Positions 33,567 through 41,586 of a DNA stretch of 64,000 bases are shown one piece after another. The translations under genes and the position numbers were made by a program. The notes under the pieces were generated by a model. It had not been told where the DNA came from and made no database searches. It was given only the letters and a program-made list of their open reading frames with translations. Location of the stretch: NCBI RefSeq assembly GCF_007997155.1, contig NZ_VORT01000002.1:186001-250000 (forward strand), given 5' to 3'. Positions within the stretch are counted from its first letter, which is position 1; every line of letters begins with the position of its first letter. The DNA comes from Aequorivita antarctica (lineage in GTDB: Bacteria; Bacteroidota; Bacteroidia; Flavobacteriales; Flavobacteriaceae).

Positions 33567-34676
33567 ATGAGTAACAGCGTACATAATCCAAAATTTTCGA
33601 GAAAAAAAAATGCCACTTTTTCTAAGACATTGCGGAGTAGGGTAAATGCCTATTTTAAAACAAATGACATCAGTAGGAACGCCAATGCAAACATGGTGAC
33701 GAAAACTGTGGTTATGCTTTCTTTCTTTTTTGTCCCAATCATTCTGTTATCTACGGGTTTAATTACATCGGTATGGGCCCTTTTTACAGCCTATTTAATA
33801 GCTGGCCTTGGCATGTCTGGTATAGGAATGGGCATTATGCACGATGCTATTCACGGGTCTTATTCCAGAAATAAAAAAGTAAATACCATTTTGGGGTACA
33901 CCTTTAATCTTATAGGTGCTAATGATGCGGTATGGAAAGTACAGCACAATGTATTGCACCACAGCTTTACAAACATAGAGCATGCAGATGATGATATTAA
34001 TGCACCGTTCTTTTTAAGGTTTTCGCCCCACGCAAAACACTATTGGCTCCACCGTTTTCAGCATATTTATATATGGTTTTTTTACGGGATATCTACCATA
34101 TCGTGGATTACCACAAAAGATTTTGTGCGCCTTACACGCTATAAAAATATGGGGTTCTTCAATAAAAAACACGAATTCAAAAAAGTGTTAAGCTCTATGA
34201 TAGGCTGGAAGCTACTTTATTATACTTACGCATTGGTGTTGCCATTGATTATGGTACCGCAGGCTTGGTGGATTATATTGCTAGCCTTTTTTAGTATGCA
34301 TTTTGTAACAGGGCTTTTGGTGAGTACCGTTTTTCAAGTAGCCCATATTATGCCTGAAAATGAATTTCCACTTCCCAATAAAGAAGGGGATATGAGTGAC
34401 GACTGGTACAGCCACCAATTTAACACAACCACTAATTTTTCACCCAAAAGTAAATTTTTATCATGGATGATAGGAGGGCTGAACTATCAAGTGGAACACC
34501 ACATATTACCAGATGTATGCCATGTGCATTATAAAAAATTGACCAAGATTGTAGCAGAAACCGCAGAAGAATACGGTATGGAGTATCATGTTAAGAAAAA
34601 CTTTGGGCTTGCAATAGTAGCCCATATTAAAATGCTCCGATTGTTAGGGCGAAAACAAACTGTTGTCAGCCAATAA
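33567..34676 (+). CDS. Membrane fatty acid desaturase (acyl-CoA/acyl-lipid type)
   Basis: I take ATG 33567, 16 residues into the longest frame (TTG 33519; another ATG at 33549). The protein has 369 residues. The three histidine boxes that bind the di-iron centre are HDAIH (92-96), HNVLHH (127-132) and QVEHH in NYQVEHHIL (about 309-313), separated by membrane helices. It introduces double bonds into acyl chains, which raises membrane fluidity in the cold. Neighbours are a cold-shock gene and a CFA-synthase-like gene on the same strand. The head-group and position specificity cannot be told. Confidence 0.9.
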   Translation: MSNSVHNPKFSRKKNATFSKTLRSRVNAYFKTNDISRNANANMVTKTVVMLSFFFVPIILLSTGLITSVWALFTAYLIAGLGMSGIGMGIMHDAIHGSYSRNKKVNTILGYTFNLIGANDAVWKVQHNVLHHSFTNIEHADDDINAPFFLRFSPHAKHYWLHRFQHIYIWFFYGISTISWITTKDFVRLTRYKNMGFFNKKHEFKKVLSSMIGWKLLYYTYALVLPLIMVPQAWWIILLAFFSMHFVTGLLVSTVFQVAHIMPENEFPLPNKEGDMSDDWYSHQFNTTTNFSPKSKFLSWMIGGLNYQVEHHILPDVCHVHYKKLTKIVAETAEEYGMEYHVKKNFGLAIVAHIKMLRLLGRKQTVVSQ

Positions 34677-34766
34677 AGCGAAGACAACAATTTTCTAATT
34701 AAAATGACAAAAACAATGTTAAAAAAATTTATAAATAAACTAATAAATATTAAAAAAGTAAATGTA

Positions 34767-34958
34767 ATGAAAGAAGGTACCGTAAAATTTTTCAATGAAG
34801 CTAAAGGTTTTGGCTTTATAAAAGTAAAAGACACAGACCAAGACATTTTTGTTCACTCAACTAATCTAATTGACAACATCCGTGAAGATGATAAAGTGCA
34901 GTTTGATGTGGAGCAAGGAGAAAAAGGTCTGAGCGCTGTAAAAGTAAGATTGCTATAA
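34767..34958 (+). CDS. Cold-shock domain protein (CspA-type)
   Basis: I take ATG 34767, inside a longer frame that starts at 34704 with an unrelated basic stretch. The 63-residue protein is a single CSD: MKEGTVKFF, RNP1 KGFGFI (14-19), RNP2 IFVH (28-31) and the last strand LSAVKVRLL. It binds single-stranded RNA and melts structures. It lies 90 bp after the desaturase and has its own terminator. The gap upstream could be a structured, thermosensing leader. Confidence 0.92.
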   Translation: MKEGTVKFFNEAKGFGFIKVKDTDQDIFVHSTNLIDNIREDDKVQFDVEQGEKGLSAVKVRLL

Positions 34959-34980
34959 CAGTCTTAAAGTCAAACAGTAA

Positions 34981-35010
34981 AAAAACCATCTTAACGGATG
35001 GTTTTTTTTA
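34981..35010 (+). terminator. Intrinsic terminator after the cold-shock gene
   Basis: A 10-bp stem (34981-34990 with 34997-35006), A-tract on the left and T-tract on the right, with a TTAACG loop. Confidence 0.75.
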
Positions 35011-35054
35011 CATACTAAAAACGCATTTAAGAAAACCAACTAACAACCGGGCAT

Positions 35055-35960
35055 ATGGCTGAAAAAAAAGATTTAGACTTTACATATACCACCATTGACG
35101 AAATATTTCGTTTAAGTATGGGTGAATCTTCAGATTATAGCGGTGCAAAATATGATGGAGATTTTTCAATGTCTTTAGAAGAAGCGCAAAAAGAAAAACA
35201 TAAATTCATAGCCGATAGCCTCCACATTAAAAAGGGAAGTAAAGTACTCGATATGGCTTGTGGTTGGGGACCTTTTATCAATTACATAAATACCGAGAGG
35301 GGATCCAGAAGTATAGGTTTAACCTTGTCTGAAGGACAGGCAAAAGCATGCCAAAACAATGGTATGAAGGTCTTCGTAAAAGATTGCCGTACGGTAAAAC
35401 CTGAAGATTTTGGAACCTTTGACGCCATTAGCTGTATTGGTGGGTTGGAGCATTTCTGTTCAATAGAAGAATGGAAAGACGGAAAACAAGAAAAAATCTA
35501 TAGTGACTTCTTTCAAACACTTTACAACTTGCTGCCCATTGGTGGCAGATTTTATATGCAGACCATGACCTTTGGCAAAAATATGATCGACTTTAAAGAT
35601 ATAGATGTAAATGCCGAAAAAGGATCAGCGGCGCATGTGATGGCTTTAATGATTAAACAATTTCCCGGCTCGTGGCTTCCGTATGGACCCGAAATGGTAA
35701 TACGCAATGCCGAACCCCATTTTAAACTTATCTCTCAAAGTAGTGGCAGGTTAGACTATATTGAAACCATAGCCCAGTGGAGAAAAAAGTTCCGGAAGTT
35801 CAATTTCAAAAAGTATCTCTTATACCTTTCCCTGCTTCCAAAATTAATTACTGATACGGAATTTAGACATCAAGTAGCAGTTTTTAAAATAAGCCCTAAT
35901 CGGGTGTGTTTTGAAAAAGAAGTAATGGAACATTACAGGCTGGTATTTGAAAAAATATAG
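35055..35960 (+). CDS. Cyclopropane-fatty-acid-synthase-like SAM methyltransferase
   Basis: The protein has 301 residues. Motif I is VLDMACGWGPF (about 64-74), then GLTLSEGQAKAC, typical of CFA synthases (GCGWG ... GITLS), and CIGGLEHFC. In CFA synthase this class methylates double bonds of phospholipid acyl chains to make cyclopropane rings or branched chains, on the cytoplasmic face of the membrane. The region after 190 differs from classical Cfa, so a related lipid methyltransferase is possible. It sits between a cold-shock gene and an ice-binding protein gene and has its own terminator. Confidence 0.75.
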   Translation: MAEKKDLDFTYTTIDEIFRLSMGESSDYSGAKYDGDFSMSLEEAQKEKHKFIADSLHIKKGSKVLDMACGWGPFINYINTERGSRSIGLTLSEGQAKACQNNGMKVFVKDCRTVKPEDFGTFDAISCIGGLEHFCSIEEWKDGKQEKIYSDFFQTLYNLLPIGGRFYMQTMTFGKNMIDFKDIDVNAEKGSAAHVMALMIKQFPGSWLPYGPEMVIRNAEPHFKLISQSSGRLDYIETIAQWRKKFRKFNFKKYLLYLSLLPKLITDTEFRHQVAVFKISPNRVCFEKEVMEHYRLVFEKI

Positions 35961-35985
35961 CTAAAAAACAAAATACATTCATAAT

Positions 35986-36030
35986 TAAAAGAGAGCCTTG
36001 TCTGCAAATGGTAAACAAGGCTCTCTTTTA
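35986..36030. terminator. Strong intrinsic terminator
   Basis: A perfect 16-bp stem (35986-36001 with 36015-36030) has a 13-nt loop, with T-rich ends on both strands. Confidence 0.8.
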
Positions 36031-36163
36031 TGTAGATTACATTAGTAGATTGATAAACATGGGAATGGTTTAACTTAAGGAAAGCAGTAATTAACATTAA
36101 AGGGATTTCGAAAACCTACCTTACGCCTGTGACAATTATTCACACTCATTTAAACCTATACAT

Positions 36164-37564
36164 ATGAAAATCAAAAATGTATTACCTGCCTTTGCATTAG
36201 CATTGGTTACATTATTTACAGCCTGTTCAGAAGATGAAACTACTGAAACAAATATTCCTCCAACAATAAATTCTACCCATCCGGCAAGCAATGCCATTGA
36301 GGTGCCCCGTAATCAAGTTATTACAATAGAGTTTAACGAAGCTATGGATCCTACAACTATCAATGCCACATCTTTTAGTTTAACGGACGGTGATAATAGT
36401 ATAACTGGAGATGTTAGTTTTTCAGGTACAACCGCAAGTTTCACACCTACAGCTAATTTGAATCCTTTATCAAATTATACGGCAATGTTAACAACAGATG
36501 CTAAAGATTTAGGAGGAAAAGCAATTGAAACAGAACAAGTATGGAGTTTTACTACTGGTACTTCAACTGAAGCAGATGTCATTGCACCAACCGTCTTATC
36601 AACCGATCCGGAAGCTAATGAGATTGACGTTGCAAGAAATAAAGTTATCTCTGTAAACTTCAGTGAAGCAATGGATTCCTCCACTATAAATGCTTCAACT
36701 TTTTCAGTAAAACAAGCAGACCTTCAATTAGAGGGAACTGTTTCCTATTCAGGAACTACTGCAAAGTTTATTTCAGAAACACTTTTAGGTCCTGATACTA
36801 GCTACACGGTAACAATAGCTACTGGAGTAACAGACGTAGCCGGAAATGCGCTTGAAGCTAACACCGAATTGAGCTTTACAACGAGAGCCAGCGAACCCGG
36901 TTTAGGAATTGTTGATCTTGGCGACGCAGGAAATTATGTAATTCTAGCGAAAACAGCTATCAATAACGTTCCGACTTCTGCTGTTACAGGTAACTTAGGC
37001 TTAAGCCCTGCAGCCACATCGTATATCACCGGATTGGCCTTAACAGATTATACCGGTTACGCTACATCTGCTCAGGTAACGGGAAAAATATATGCAGCAG
37101 ATATGGCAGCACCAACCCCGATAAAATTAACCACAGCGGTTGAAAATATGATTACGGCATACAATGATGCAGCGGGACGTCCTACGCCTGACTTTGTAGA
37201 ACTTGGGGCAGGAAATATCGGTGGATTAACATTAACTACAGGTCTTTACAAATGGACTAATACTGTAATAATGCCTACTGATGTAACTATTTCGGGAACA
37301 GCAGATGATGTATGGATTTTCCAAATTGCTGGAGATCTAAATATGAGTTCTGCCGTAAACATAACTTTAGAAGGAGGGGCAAAAGCTTCGAACATTTTCT
37401 GGCAAGTAGGCGGGGAAGCAACCCTTGGAACTACTGCGCATTTTGAAGGTGTTATCCTGTCAATGACTGGTATTACATTACAAACAGGAGCTTCTTTAAA
37501 CGGAAGAGCCTTAGCGCAAACTGCAGTAATCCTTGACGGAAATACTGTGGTTCAACCGCAATAA
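36164..37564 (+). CDS. Ice-binding (DUF3494) lipoprotein with two Big_5 domains
   Basis: The 466-residue protein has a signal peptide with lipobox-like FTAC (Cys21). Residues about 30-135 and 138-240 are two similar Ig-like Big_5 domains, each with VPRNQVITIEFNEAMD- or VARNKVISVNFSEAMD-type cores and ending SFTT. From about 245 to 466 it has the DUF3494 beta-solenoid (VDLGDAGNYVILAKTAI, SPAATSYITGLAL, the VWIFQIAG core and the end LNGRALAQTAVILDGN). Such proteins bind ice crystals and inhibit recrystallisation. It would be tethered to the cell surface. It is the last gene of the cold-related stretch. Confidence 0.92.
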   Translation: MKIKNVLPAFALALVTLFTACSEDETTETNIPPTINSTHPASNAIEVPRNQVITIEFNEAMDPTTINATSFSLTDGDNSITGDVSFSGTTASFTPTANLNPLSNYTAMLTTDAKDLGGKAIETEQVWSFTTGTSTEADVIAPTVLSTDPEANEIDVARNKVISVNFSEAMDSSTINASTFSVKQADLQLEGTVSYSGTTAKFISETLLGPDTSYTVTIATGVTDVAGNALEANTELSFTTRASEPGLGIVDLGDAGNYVILAKTAINNVPTSAVTGNLGLSPAATSYITGLALTDYTGYATSAQVTGKIYAADMAAPTPIKLTTAVENMITAYNDAAGRPTPDFVELGAGNIGGLTLTTGLYKWTNTVIMPTDVTISGTADDVWIFQIAGDLNMSSAVNITLEGGAKASNIFWQVGGEATLGTTAHFEGVILSMTGITLQTGASLNGRALAQTAVILDGNTVVQPQ

Positions 37565-37584
37565 AGCATAGTATAAATAATAGC

Positions 37585-37620
37585 AAAGGAGGTATCTGTA
37601 AGGGATACCTCCTTTTTTTT
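37585..37620 (+). terminator. Intrinsic terminator after the ice-binding protein gene
   Basis: A perfect 12-bp stem (37585-37596 with 37604-37615) is followed by a run of eight T. The rest of the 314-bp gap to the next gene shows only its promoter box. Confidence 0.8.
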
Positions 37621-37848
37621 ACTTTTTTAGCACTTTGCGTTAATTAAAAGTATTATAATATAATTTGATTCGTTAGGATGTTTTTCGCAAACGCTTCACA
37701 AAAAAAGTCATATAGTGCTGTATAAGCAAGCTTAAATTCATGATCCTTTGCAACGGTTTTTTGTTTTAAATAGATTTAAAACGCTGGGCGCAAACATAAC
37801 ACATGAATATTATGATTATAAAATTACTTTTTCCTCATAATTAAACAC

Positions 37849-37856
37849 TACTTTCG
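37849..37856 (+). promoter_or_regulatory. -7-like promoter box TACTTTCG
   Basis: It differs from TAnnTTTG by one base and lies 22 nt before the ATG of the KTSC gene, the same spacing as for other boxes here. Confidence 0.4.
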
Positions 37857-37878
37857 CGGCCGCTAAAGAAATAAGCTA

Positions 37879-38328
37879 ATGAAACGCATCAACGAATACA
37901 AAAAACTCTTTGGGGTTGAAAAGGAAATAGAGCTAAAAGCACTAAAAACCAGTTACCGCAATTTGGTAAAAGAGTGGCATCCAGACAAGTTCCAAGATGG
38001 AGATGCGTTGCGTGAAGAAGCTGAAATAAACAGCCGTAAGATTATAGATGGCTATCACTTTCTGGTAAGCGTTGCCCCAGAAACCAAAGCTGCAAACCTT
38101 GAAGAATACACAGAAACTATCACTAATTCTGGCATTGCAGATTTTCAGCATAAAGGAATGCTCTTGGAGATTACCTATTTGGATGGCAATACCTACGAAT
38201 ACTTCGGAGTTACTAGACAGATATATATAAAAATGGTAAACAGCGATAAACTGAACCGTTTTGCAAAGCGTACTATTTATCCAAATTACCTTTATAGAAA
38301 ATCTAAACGCACTATGGAGAATGCTTAA
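37879..38328 (+). CDS. J-domain plus KTSC-domain protein
   Basis: The protein has 149 residues. Residues 6-75 form a DnaJ-like domain with the Hsp70-activating HPD at 34-36 (VKEWHPDKF). Residues about 82-142 form a KTSC domain (YLDGNTYEYFGVTRQIYIKM). The combination is common in Bacteroidota and is likely a small DnaK co-chaperone that may bring RNA- or ribosome-linked clients. It is cytoplasmic. A promoter box lies just upstream. Confidence 0.85.
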   Translation: MKRINEYKKLFGVEKEIELKALKTSYRNLVKEWHPDKFQDGDALREEAEINSRKIIDGYHFLVSVAPETKAANLEEYTETITNSGIADFQHKGMLLEITYLDGNTYEYFGVTRQIYIKMVNSDKLNRFAKRTIYPNYLYRKSKRTMENA

Positions 38329-38471
38329 AAAGCATATCCACTGCAACCCAAAACCGAACCTATTAGGTACTTAAGGTTAAACCAATCGTTTAGGAAACAA
38401 AAAAAATCAAAAACTTTTCCCAAAACATATTTAACCCTAAAATATATTGTCATAGATTTGTCCCTATAATT

Positions 38472-38590
38472 ATGAAACAATTTCGCTCAAATAATATTTG
38501 TAAGATGCACGGAGAAACTTCCGGGGTATAGGGCGATTATATATAAAATATAAAAAGCGTTCCTCCCCAAAGAGGAACGCTTTTTTTGTT
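38472..38590 (+). ncRNA. Candidate small RNA or leader with short ORF
   Basis: The 441-bp gap between the KTSC and YitT genes holds an 18-codon ORF at 38472-38528 (MKQFRSNNICKMHGETSGV). It is followed by a strong terminator (38552-38588). Nothing else explains that terminator, which implies a short transcript made here. It could be an sRNA or a peptide-coding leader. No known riboswitch pattern is recognised. Confidence 0.35.
38552..38588 (+). terminator. Strong intrinsic terminator in the gap before YitT
   Basis: A perfect 14-bp stem (38552-38565 with 38572-38585), CCCAAA loop and T-run. It does not follow any long gene on the plus strand within 220 bp. Confidence 0.8.
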
Positions 38591-38606
38591 TAAGAAATAT
38601 TTGAAA

Positions 38607-38727
38607 ATGAAAAATACAACACACTCCATTTATTTTAATTGCAGTATGCATAAGCGTATTCGCAAGCATATACCCATACCTCAAAGTGAATGATAAAACC
38701 ATACTAATCGTTTTAAAGTCCCTTTGA
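38607..38727 (+). pseudogene. Small membrane ORF, perhaps frameshifted
   Basis: An ATG at 38607 opens MKNTTHS... in one frame. From 38626 the +1 frame reads a hydrophobic helix (PFILIAVCISVFASIYPYL, then KVNDKTILIVLKSL) to TGA 38725-38727. Joining them needs a frameshift near 38626. A small single-pass membrane protein, intact in relatives, is plausible. The terminator after it fits. Confidence 0.3.
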
Positions 38728-38755
38728 TAAATACAAAATCAAAGGGATTTTTTTT
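38719..38755 (+). terminator. Intrinsic terminator immediately before the YitT gene
   Basis: A 9-bp stem (38719-38727 with 38739-38747) and a run of eight T end only 15 bp before the YitT ATG. It either ends the small ORF or acts as an attenuator of YitT. Confidence 0.7.
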
Positions 38756-38769
38756 ATAATACAATCAAG

Positions 38770-39627
38770 ATGAAAAGAGTTTTCGCCATCAAGTTAGAAA
38801 AGCAAATTGTGCTCACCGAGCTAAAAAGCTATACCTATGTGTTTCTGGGTTCCTTGTTATTATCCGTTGCCTATGCCTTGCTTATTATTCCCCACCACAT
38901 CGTACCTGGGGGTATTTTGGGTTTGAGTATTGTTATCAAGGAACTTACGAGCTTTTCTGTAGGTTGGATTGCGCTGTTAATCAATATTCCTTTGTTGCTT
39001 TGGGGTACAAGGGTCTTGGGAGCTAAAACAGGGGTGAAGACTTTGTTCTCTATGATCTTGGTTTCCTTCTATATAGACCTTATAACCTCCATAACTGGAG
39101 GAAAGGTGTTTATCAACGATGTGTTGATGTCTTCTGTATTTGGGGGTGTAATCATAGGTGTGGCGGTATCTATAGTGATGAATGCAGGTGCTACCACAGG
39201 CGGAAACGACATTTTGGTGCGTATTCTTTCCACTAAAATAAGATTGCCTTACAACCAGCTTATCTTGATTGTGGATGGTGTTGTAATCCTTTTAGGAACG
39301 GTTGTTTTTGCAGATTTCACGATGGCAGCTTATAGTATTGTTGCAATTGTTGCAATCAGTAAAACTATTGAATATTTTATGAAGAAATCTGTTCAAAATA
39401 AAATCATTTTGGTGTTTTCAAGCAAAAACCTCTTGATACAGGAAGAGATTCTGCTAAACAAGAAAAGCACTGATGGTATCTTAAAGCTGATTCACCACGA
39501 TAGTAATGAAAAGATGATTTTGGTAACCCGCAATACCAAGAAGCTAGAAGTAGTGAAAAACATAATCTATAAAATTGATCCCAATGCAAATATTACCGTA
39601 TTGGAGTCAAACAATGTTATGGCTTAA
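38770..39627 (+). CDS. YitT-family membrane protein (DUF161 + DUF2179)
   Basis: The 285-residue protein has about six membrane helices with the conserved HHIVPGGILGLSIV and VSIVMNAGATTGGNDI loops of YitT. The C-terminal soluble DUF2179 domain starts around 215 (QNKIILVFSSKNLLIQEEIL). The family is thought to transport small substrates; it is poorly characterised. It begins 15 bp after a terminator, so its expression may rely on read-through or a very short leader. Confidence 0.88.
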   Translation: MKRVFAIKLEKQIVLTELKSYTYVFLGSLLLSVAYALLIIPHHIVPGGILGLSIVIKELTSFSVGWIALLINIPLLLWGTRVLGAKTGVKTLFSMILVSFYIDLITSITGGKVFINDVLMSSVFGGVIIGVAVSIVMNAGATTGGNDILVRILSTKIRLPYNQLILIVDGVVILLGTVVFADFTMAAYSIVAIVAISKTIEYFMKKSVQNKIILVFSSKNLLIQEEILLNKKSTDGILKLIHHDSNEKMILVTRNTKKLEVVKNIIYKIDPNANITVLESNNVMA

Positions 39628-39653
39628 TATTTTATGAATCAATACCACAGATA

Positions 39654-39694
39654 AAAGCTTTGGATGGACACTAAATGTGTTTCTCCAAAGCTTT
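39654..39694. terminator. Bidirectional terminator between convergent genes
   Basis: An 11-bp stem (39654-39664 with 39684-39694) encloses a smaller ACAC/GTGT helix. It has T-rich flanks. Confidence 0.7.
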
Positions 39695-39715
39695 CTTTAT
39701 GTTGTTTCTTTAATT

Positions 39716-40150
39716 TTATTGTAGCCATCCATTTCGTGCAGCTCCTTTGCTATAGAAATATTCAAAAATAGCAATGGCAATAACAATAAGAGGCATAATC
39801 AGTGATTGAGGTCCCATAACACCTACGGAATCCATGCCAAAAATCCAGTATCCCATTTGTATTAAAATGGCCAATAAAGAAATTCCGAAGATAGCGACGG
39901 CCATTTTCTTGCGCATCAGTAACAGGATACTTGCCAATAGTCCACCAAATACGGCGATTCCATAGACATAAATCCCCCATGATGGCGCACTGTTTATTAG
40001 TTCAAGTTCTTCGGGTGGGTAGGCAGCTTTCATTTCTTCGGTCATTAAAAAGTGTTCCATTATCCAAAAAAAAACACCTATTATGTTCCATAGAAGTGCG
40101 AGAATAGCGATTATCCAAAAAGCTGTGTTTGGTTTTGTTGTTGCATTCAT
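39716..40150 (-). CDS. Four-helix membrane protein, unknown
   Basis: The 144-residue protein has four hydrophobic helices and starts NTAFWIIAILALLWNIIGVFFWIMEHF. It has an acidic loop AAYPPEELELINSAP between the first and second helices. The pattern is common in Bacteroidota hypothetical membrane proteins. No function is known to me. It is convergent with the YitT gene and its start lies near the divergent DUF2461 promoter. Confidence 0.7.
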   Translation of the reverse strand: MNATTKPNTAFWIIAILALLWNIIGVFFWIMEHFLMTEEMKAAYPPEELELINSAPSWGIYVYGIAVFGGLLASILLLMRKKMAVAIFGISLLAILIQMGYWIFGMDSVGVMGPQSLIMPLIVIAIAIFEYFYSKGAARNGWLQ

Positions 40151-40239
40151 ATTAAATTGGTTTTAAGGTTGTTGTCATAAATATAAGTAATTTTATCTAT
40201 TCTATCAATTACTAATTATTCATTACTAATTGTACATTG

Positions 40240-40247
40240 TATCTTTA
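40240..40247 (+). promoter_or_regulatory. -7-like promoter box TATCTTTA before the DUF2461 gene
   Basis: It is one base from TAnnTTTG and lies 17 nt before the ATG at 40264. Confidence 0.4.
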
Positions 40248-40263
40248 CTATCCAAAAAAACTA

Positions 40264-40950
40264 ATGATGAACCCAACTATTCCCAAACCTGCTTTCGATT
40301 TCTTGTTAAAACTAAAGGAGAATAACAATCGTGAATGGATGCAGGAGCATAAGAAGGAGTATTTGGCAAATGAAAAGGTGCTGAAGGAGTTTTATGCTGC
40401 TGTAGAAAAGGGGTTGAATGTTACCGATGAAATAGCCACCACAAAAGTATTTAGAATCAATCGTGATATCCGTTTCAGCAATGACAAAACACCTTATAAC
40501 TTTCATAGAAGCGTGAGTTTTAGTAGGGCGGGAGCACAACGGCGTGGCGGATATTACCTGCGGTTGGAACCTGGAAATAGTTATATGGCAGGAGGTTTTT
40601 TTGATCCAAATCCAGCCGATCTTTTAAGGATACGGAAAGAATTTGAAATGGATAGTTCTGAAATACGGGAGATTTTGGCCCAAAAGGACTTCAAAAAAGC
40701 CTTTGGAAATTTCAACCAGGAATACGCTGTAAAGACAGCTCCCAAGGGTTTCAGTAAAGAAGATGAAAATATAGATTTAATTAGGCTTAAAAGCTTCTTT
40801 GTAAACCATCGCTTCACCGATAAAGAAATATTCGCTGCTGATTTTATAGACAATTTGATTCACCATTATCAGCTGCTCCGTCCCTTTTTCAACTATATGA
40901 GCGATGTTTTGACCACCGACCTAAACGGGGAATCAGTATTAGTGAGTTGA
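40264..40950 (+). CDS. DUF2461-family protein
   Basis: I take ATG 40264 (a second ATG is at 40267) because the upstream part of the frame holds a promoter box. The 228-residue protein has the family start KPAFDFLLKLKENNNREWMQEHKKEYL and the conserved RINRDIRFSNDKTPYN and GGYYLRLEPGNSYMAGG. It is cytoplasmic and widespread, with no known biochemical activity. Confidence 0.88.
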   Translation: MMNPTIPKPAFDFLLKLKENNNREWMQEHKKEYLANEKVLKEFYAAVEKGLNVTDEIATTKVFRINRDIRFSNDKTPYNFHRSVSFSRAGAQRRGGYYLRLEPGNSYMAGGFFDPNPADLLRIRKEFEMDSSEIREILAQKDFKKAFGNFNQEYAVKTAPKGFSKEDENIDLIRLKSFFVNHRFTDKEIFAADFIDNLIHHYQLLRPFFNYMSDVLTTDLNGESVLVS

Positions 40951-40996
40951 GAGTTGGAAAAAATACAACTATTCGCTCATCACTTTTCACTAATAC
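40936..40996. terminator. Inverted repeat between convergent genes
   Basis: A perfect 10-bp inverted repeat (40936-40945 with 40987-40996) brackets the DUF2461 stop and the short gap. The loop is long (41 nt), so it is only a possible terminator. Confidence 0.35.
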
Positions 40997-41004
40997 CTAT
41001 TTAA

Positions 41005-41409
41005 TCATGCAAAATCATACTCCAAAAGCTGAATATTGCTTTTCAACCGTTCCTTAACTATGTCCATCATCCGCTTGTTTAGGGAAGAAGAGTTTTGGAT
41101 ATAGGCGTCAAACTCTTCCAAAGTAAATTGGCCAATGATGATTCCCTTTAGCGAGTTCCGGAATTTCATGTCTTTGTGGATAGCGTTTTCAATATAATCC
41201 AGCTTCTTTTCAATAGAAAGATCATAAAAAACGTTTTTGTGTTTTGCCACGTAGTTTCTAAAAACTGCCAGCAACAAATCGTTCTGAAGTTTTGCCACAG
41301 GTCGTAATGTTTTGTTTTGAAAACATTCGTCGGAAGACATATCCGGGCTTATTTTGGCAGAAGGAATGTCGGGGCGCATTTTTAGAAGTAAACTATCTCT
41401 GGTTTCCAT
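41005..41409 (-). CDS. Conserved hypothetical protein (family sometimes labelled glyoxalase)
   Basis: The 134-residue protein is helical and polar: METRDSLLLKMRPDIPSAK, then FQNKTLRPVAKLQNDLLLAVF and FRNSLKGIIIGQFTLEEFD. It is highly conserved in Flavobacteriaceae as I recall, and some databases label it glyoxalase, but I see no glyoxalase metal site. Function unknown. It is divergent from the NAD(P)HX-repair gene. Confidence 0.75.
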   Translation of the reverse strand: METRDSLLLKMRPDIPSAKISPDMSSDECFQNKTLRPVAKLQNDLLLAVFRNYVAKHKNVFYDLSIEKKLDYIENAIHKDMKFRNSLKGIIIGQFTLEEFDAYIQNSSSLNKRMMDIVKERLKSNIQLLEYDFA

Positions 41410-41507
41410 GATATGGTTTTTTTTAAAATTAAAAATTATCAGTCGTTTTTTTTGTTGCTCCGCAATTAGTTATAAACCTTCTTTTCAACAATGCGAAGGA
41501 ATGTTGT

Positions 41508-41515
41508 TATCTTTG
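41508..41515 (+). promoter_or_regulatory. -7 promoter box TATCTTTG before the NAD(P)HX-repair gene
   Basis: An exact TAnnTTTG match. It lies 71 nt before the ATG at 41587, farther than the other boxes here. A TTTTC lies near the expected -33 site. Confidence 0.4.
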
Positions 41516-41586
41516 AATGTATTGGTGCAATTAACACGCCAATCCCAATTATTTTTAGAATCGAATTATCAAAATAGATTTTTTAT

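Noticed and set aside
37942-38346. Antisense ORF of 134 residues opposite the KTSC gene
   Set aside because: The plus-strand frame has an HPD motif and KTSC domain; the antisense frame has no recognisable features.
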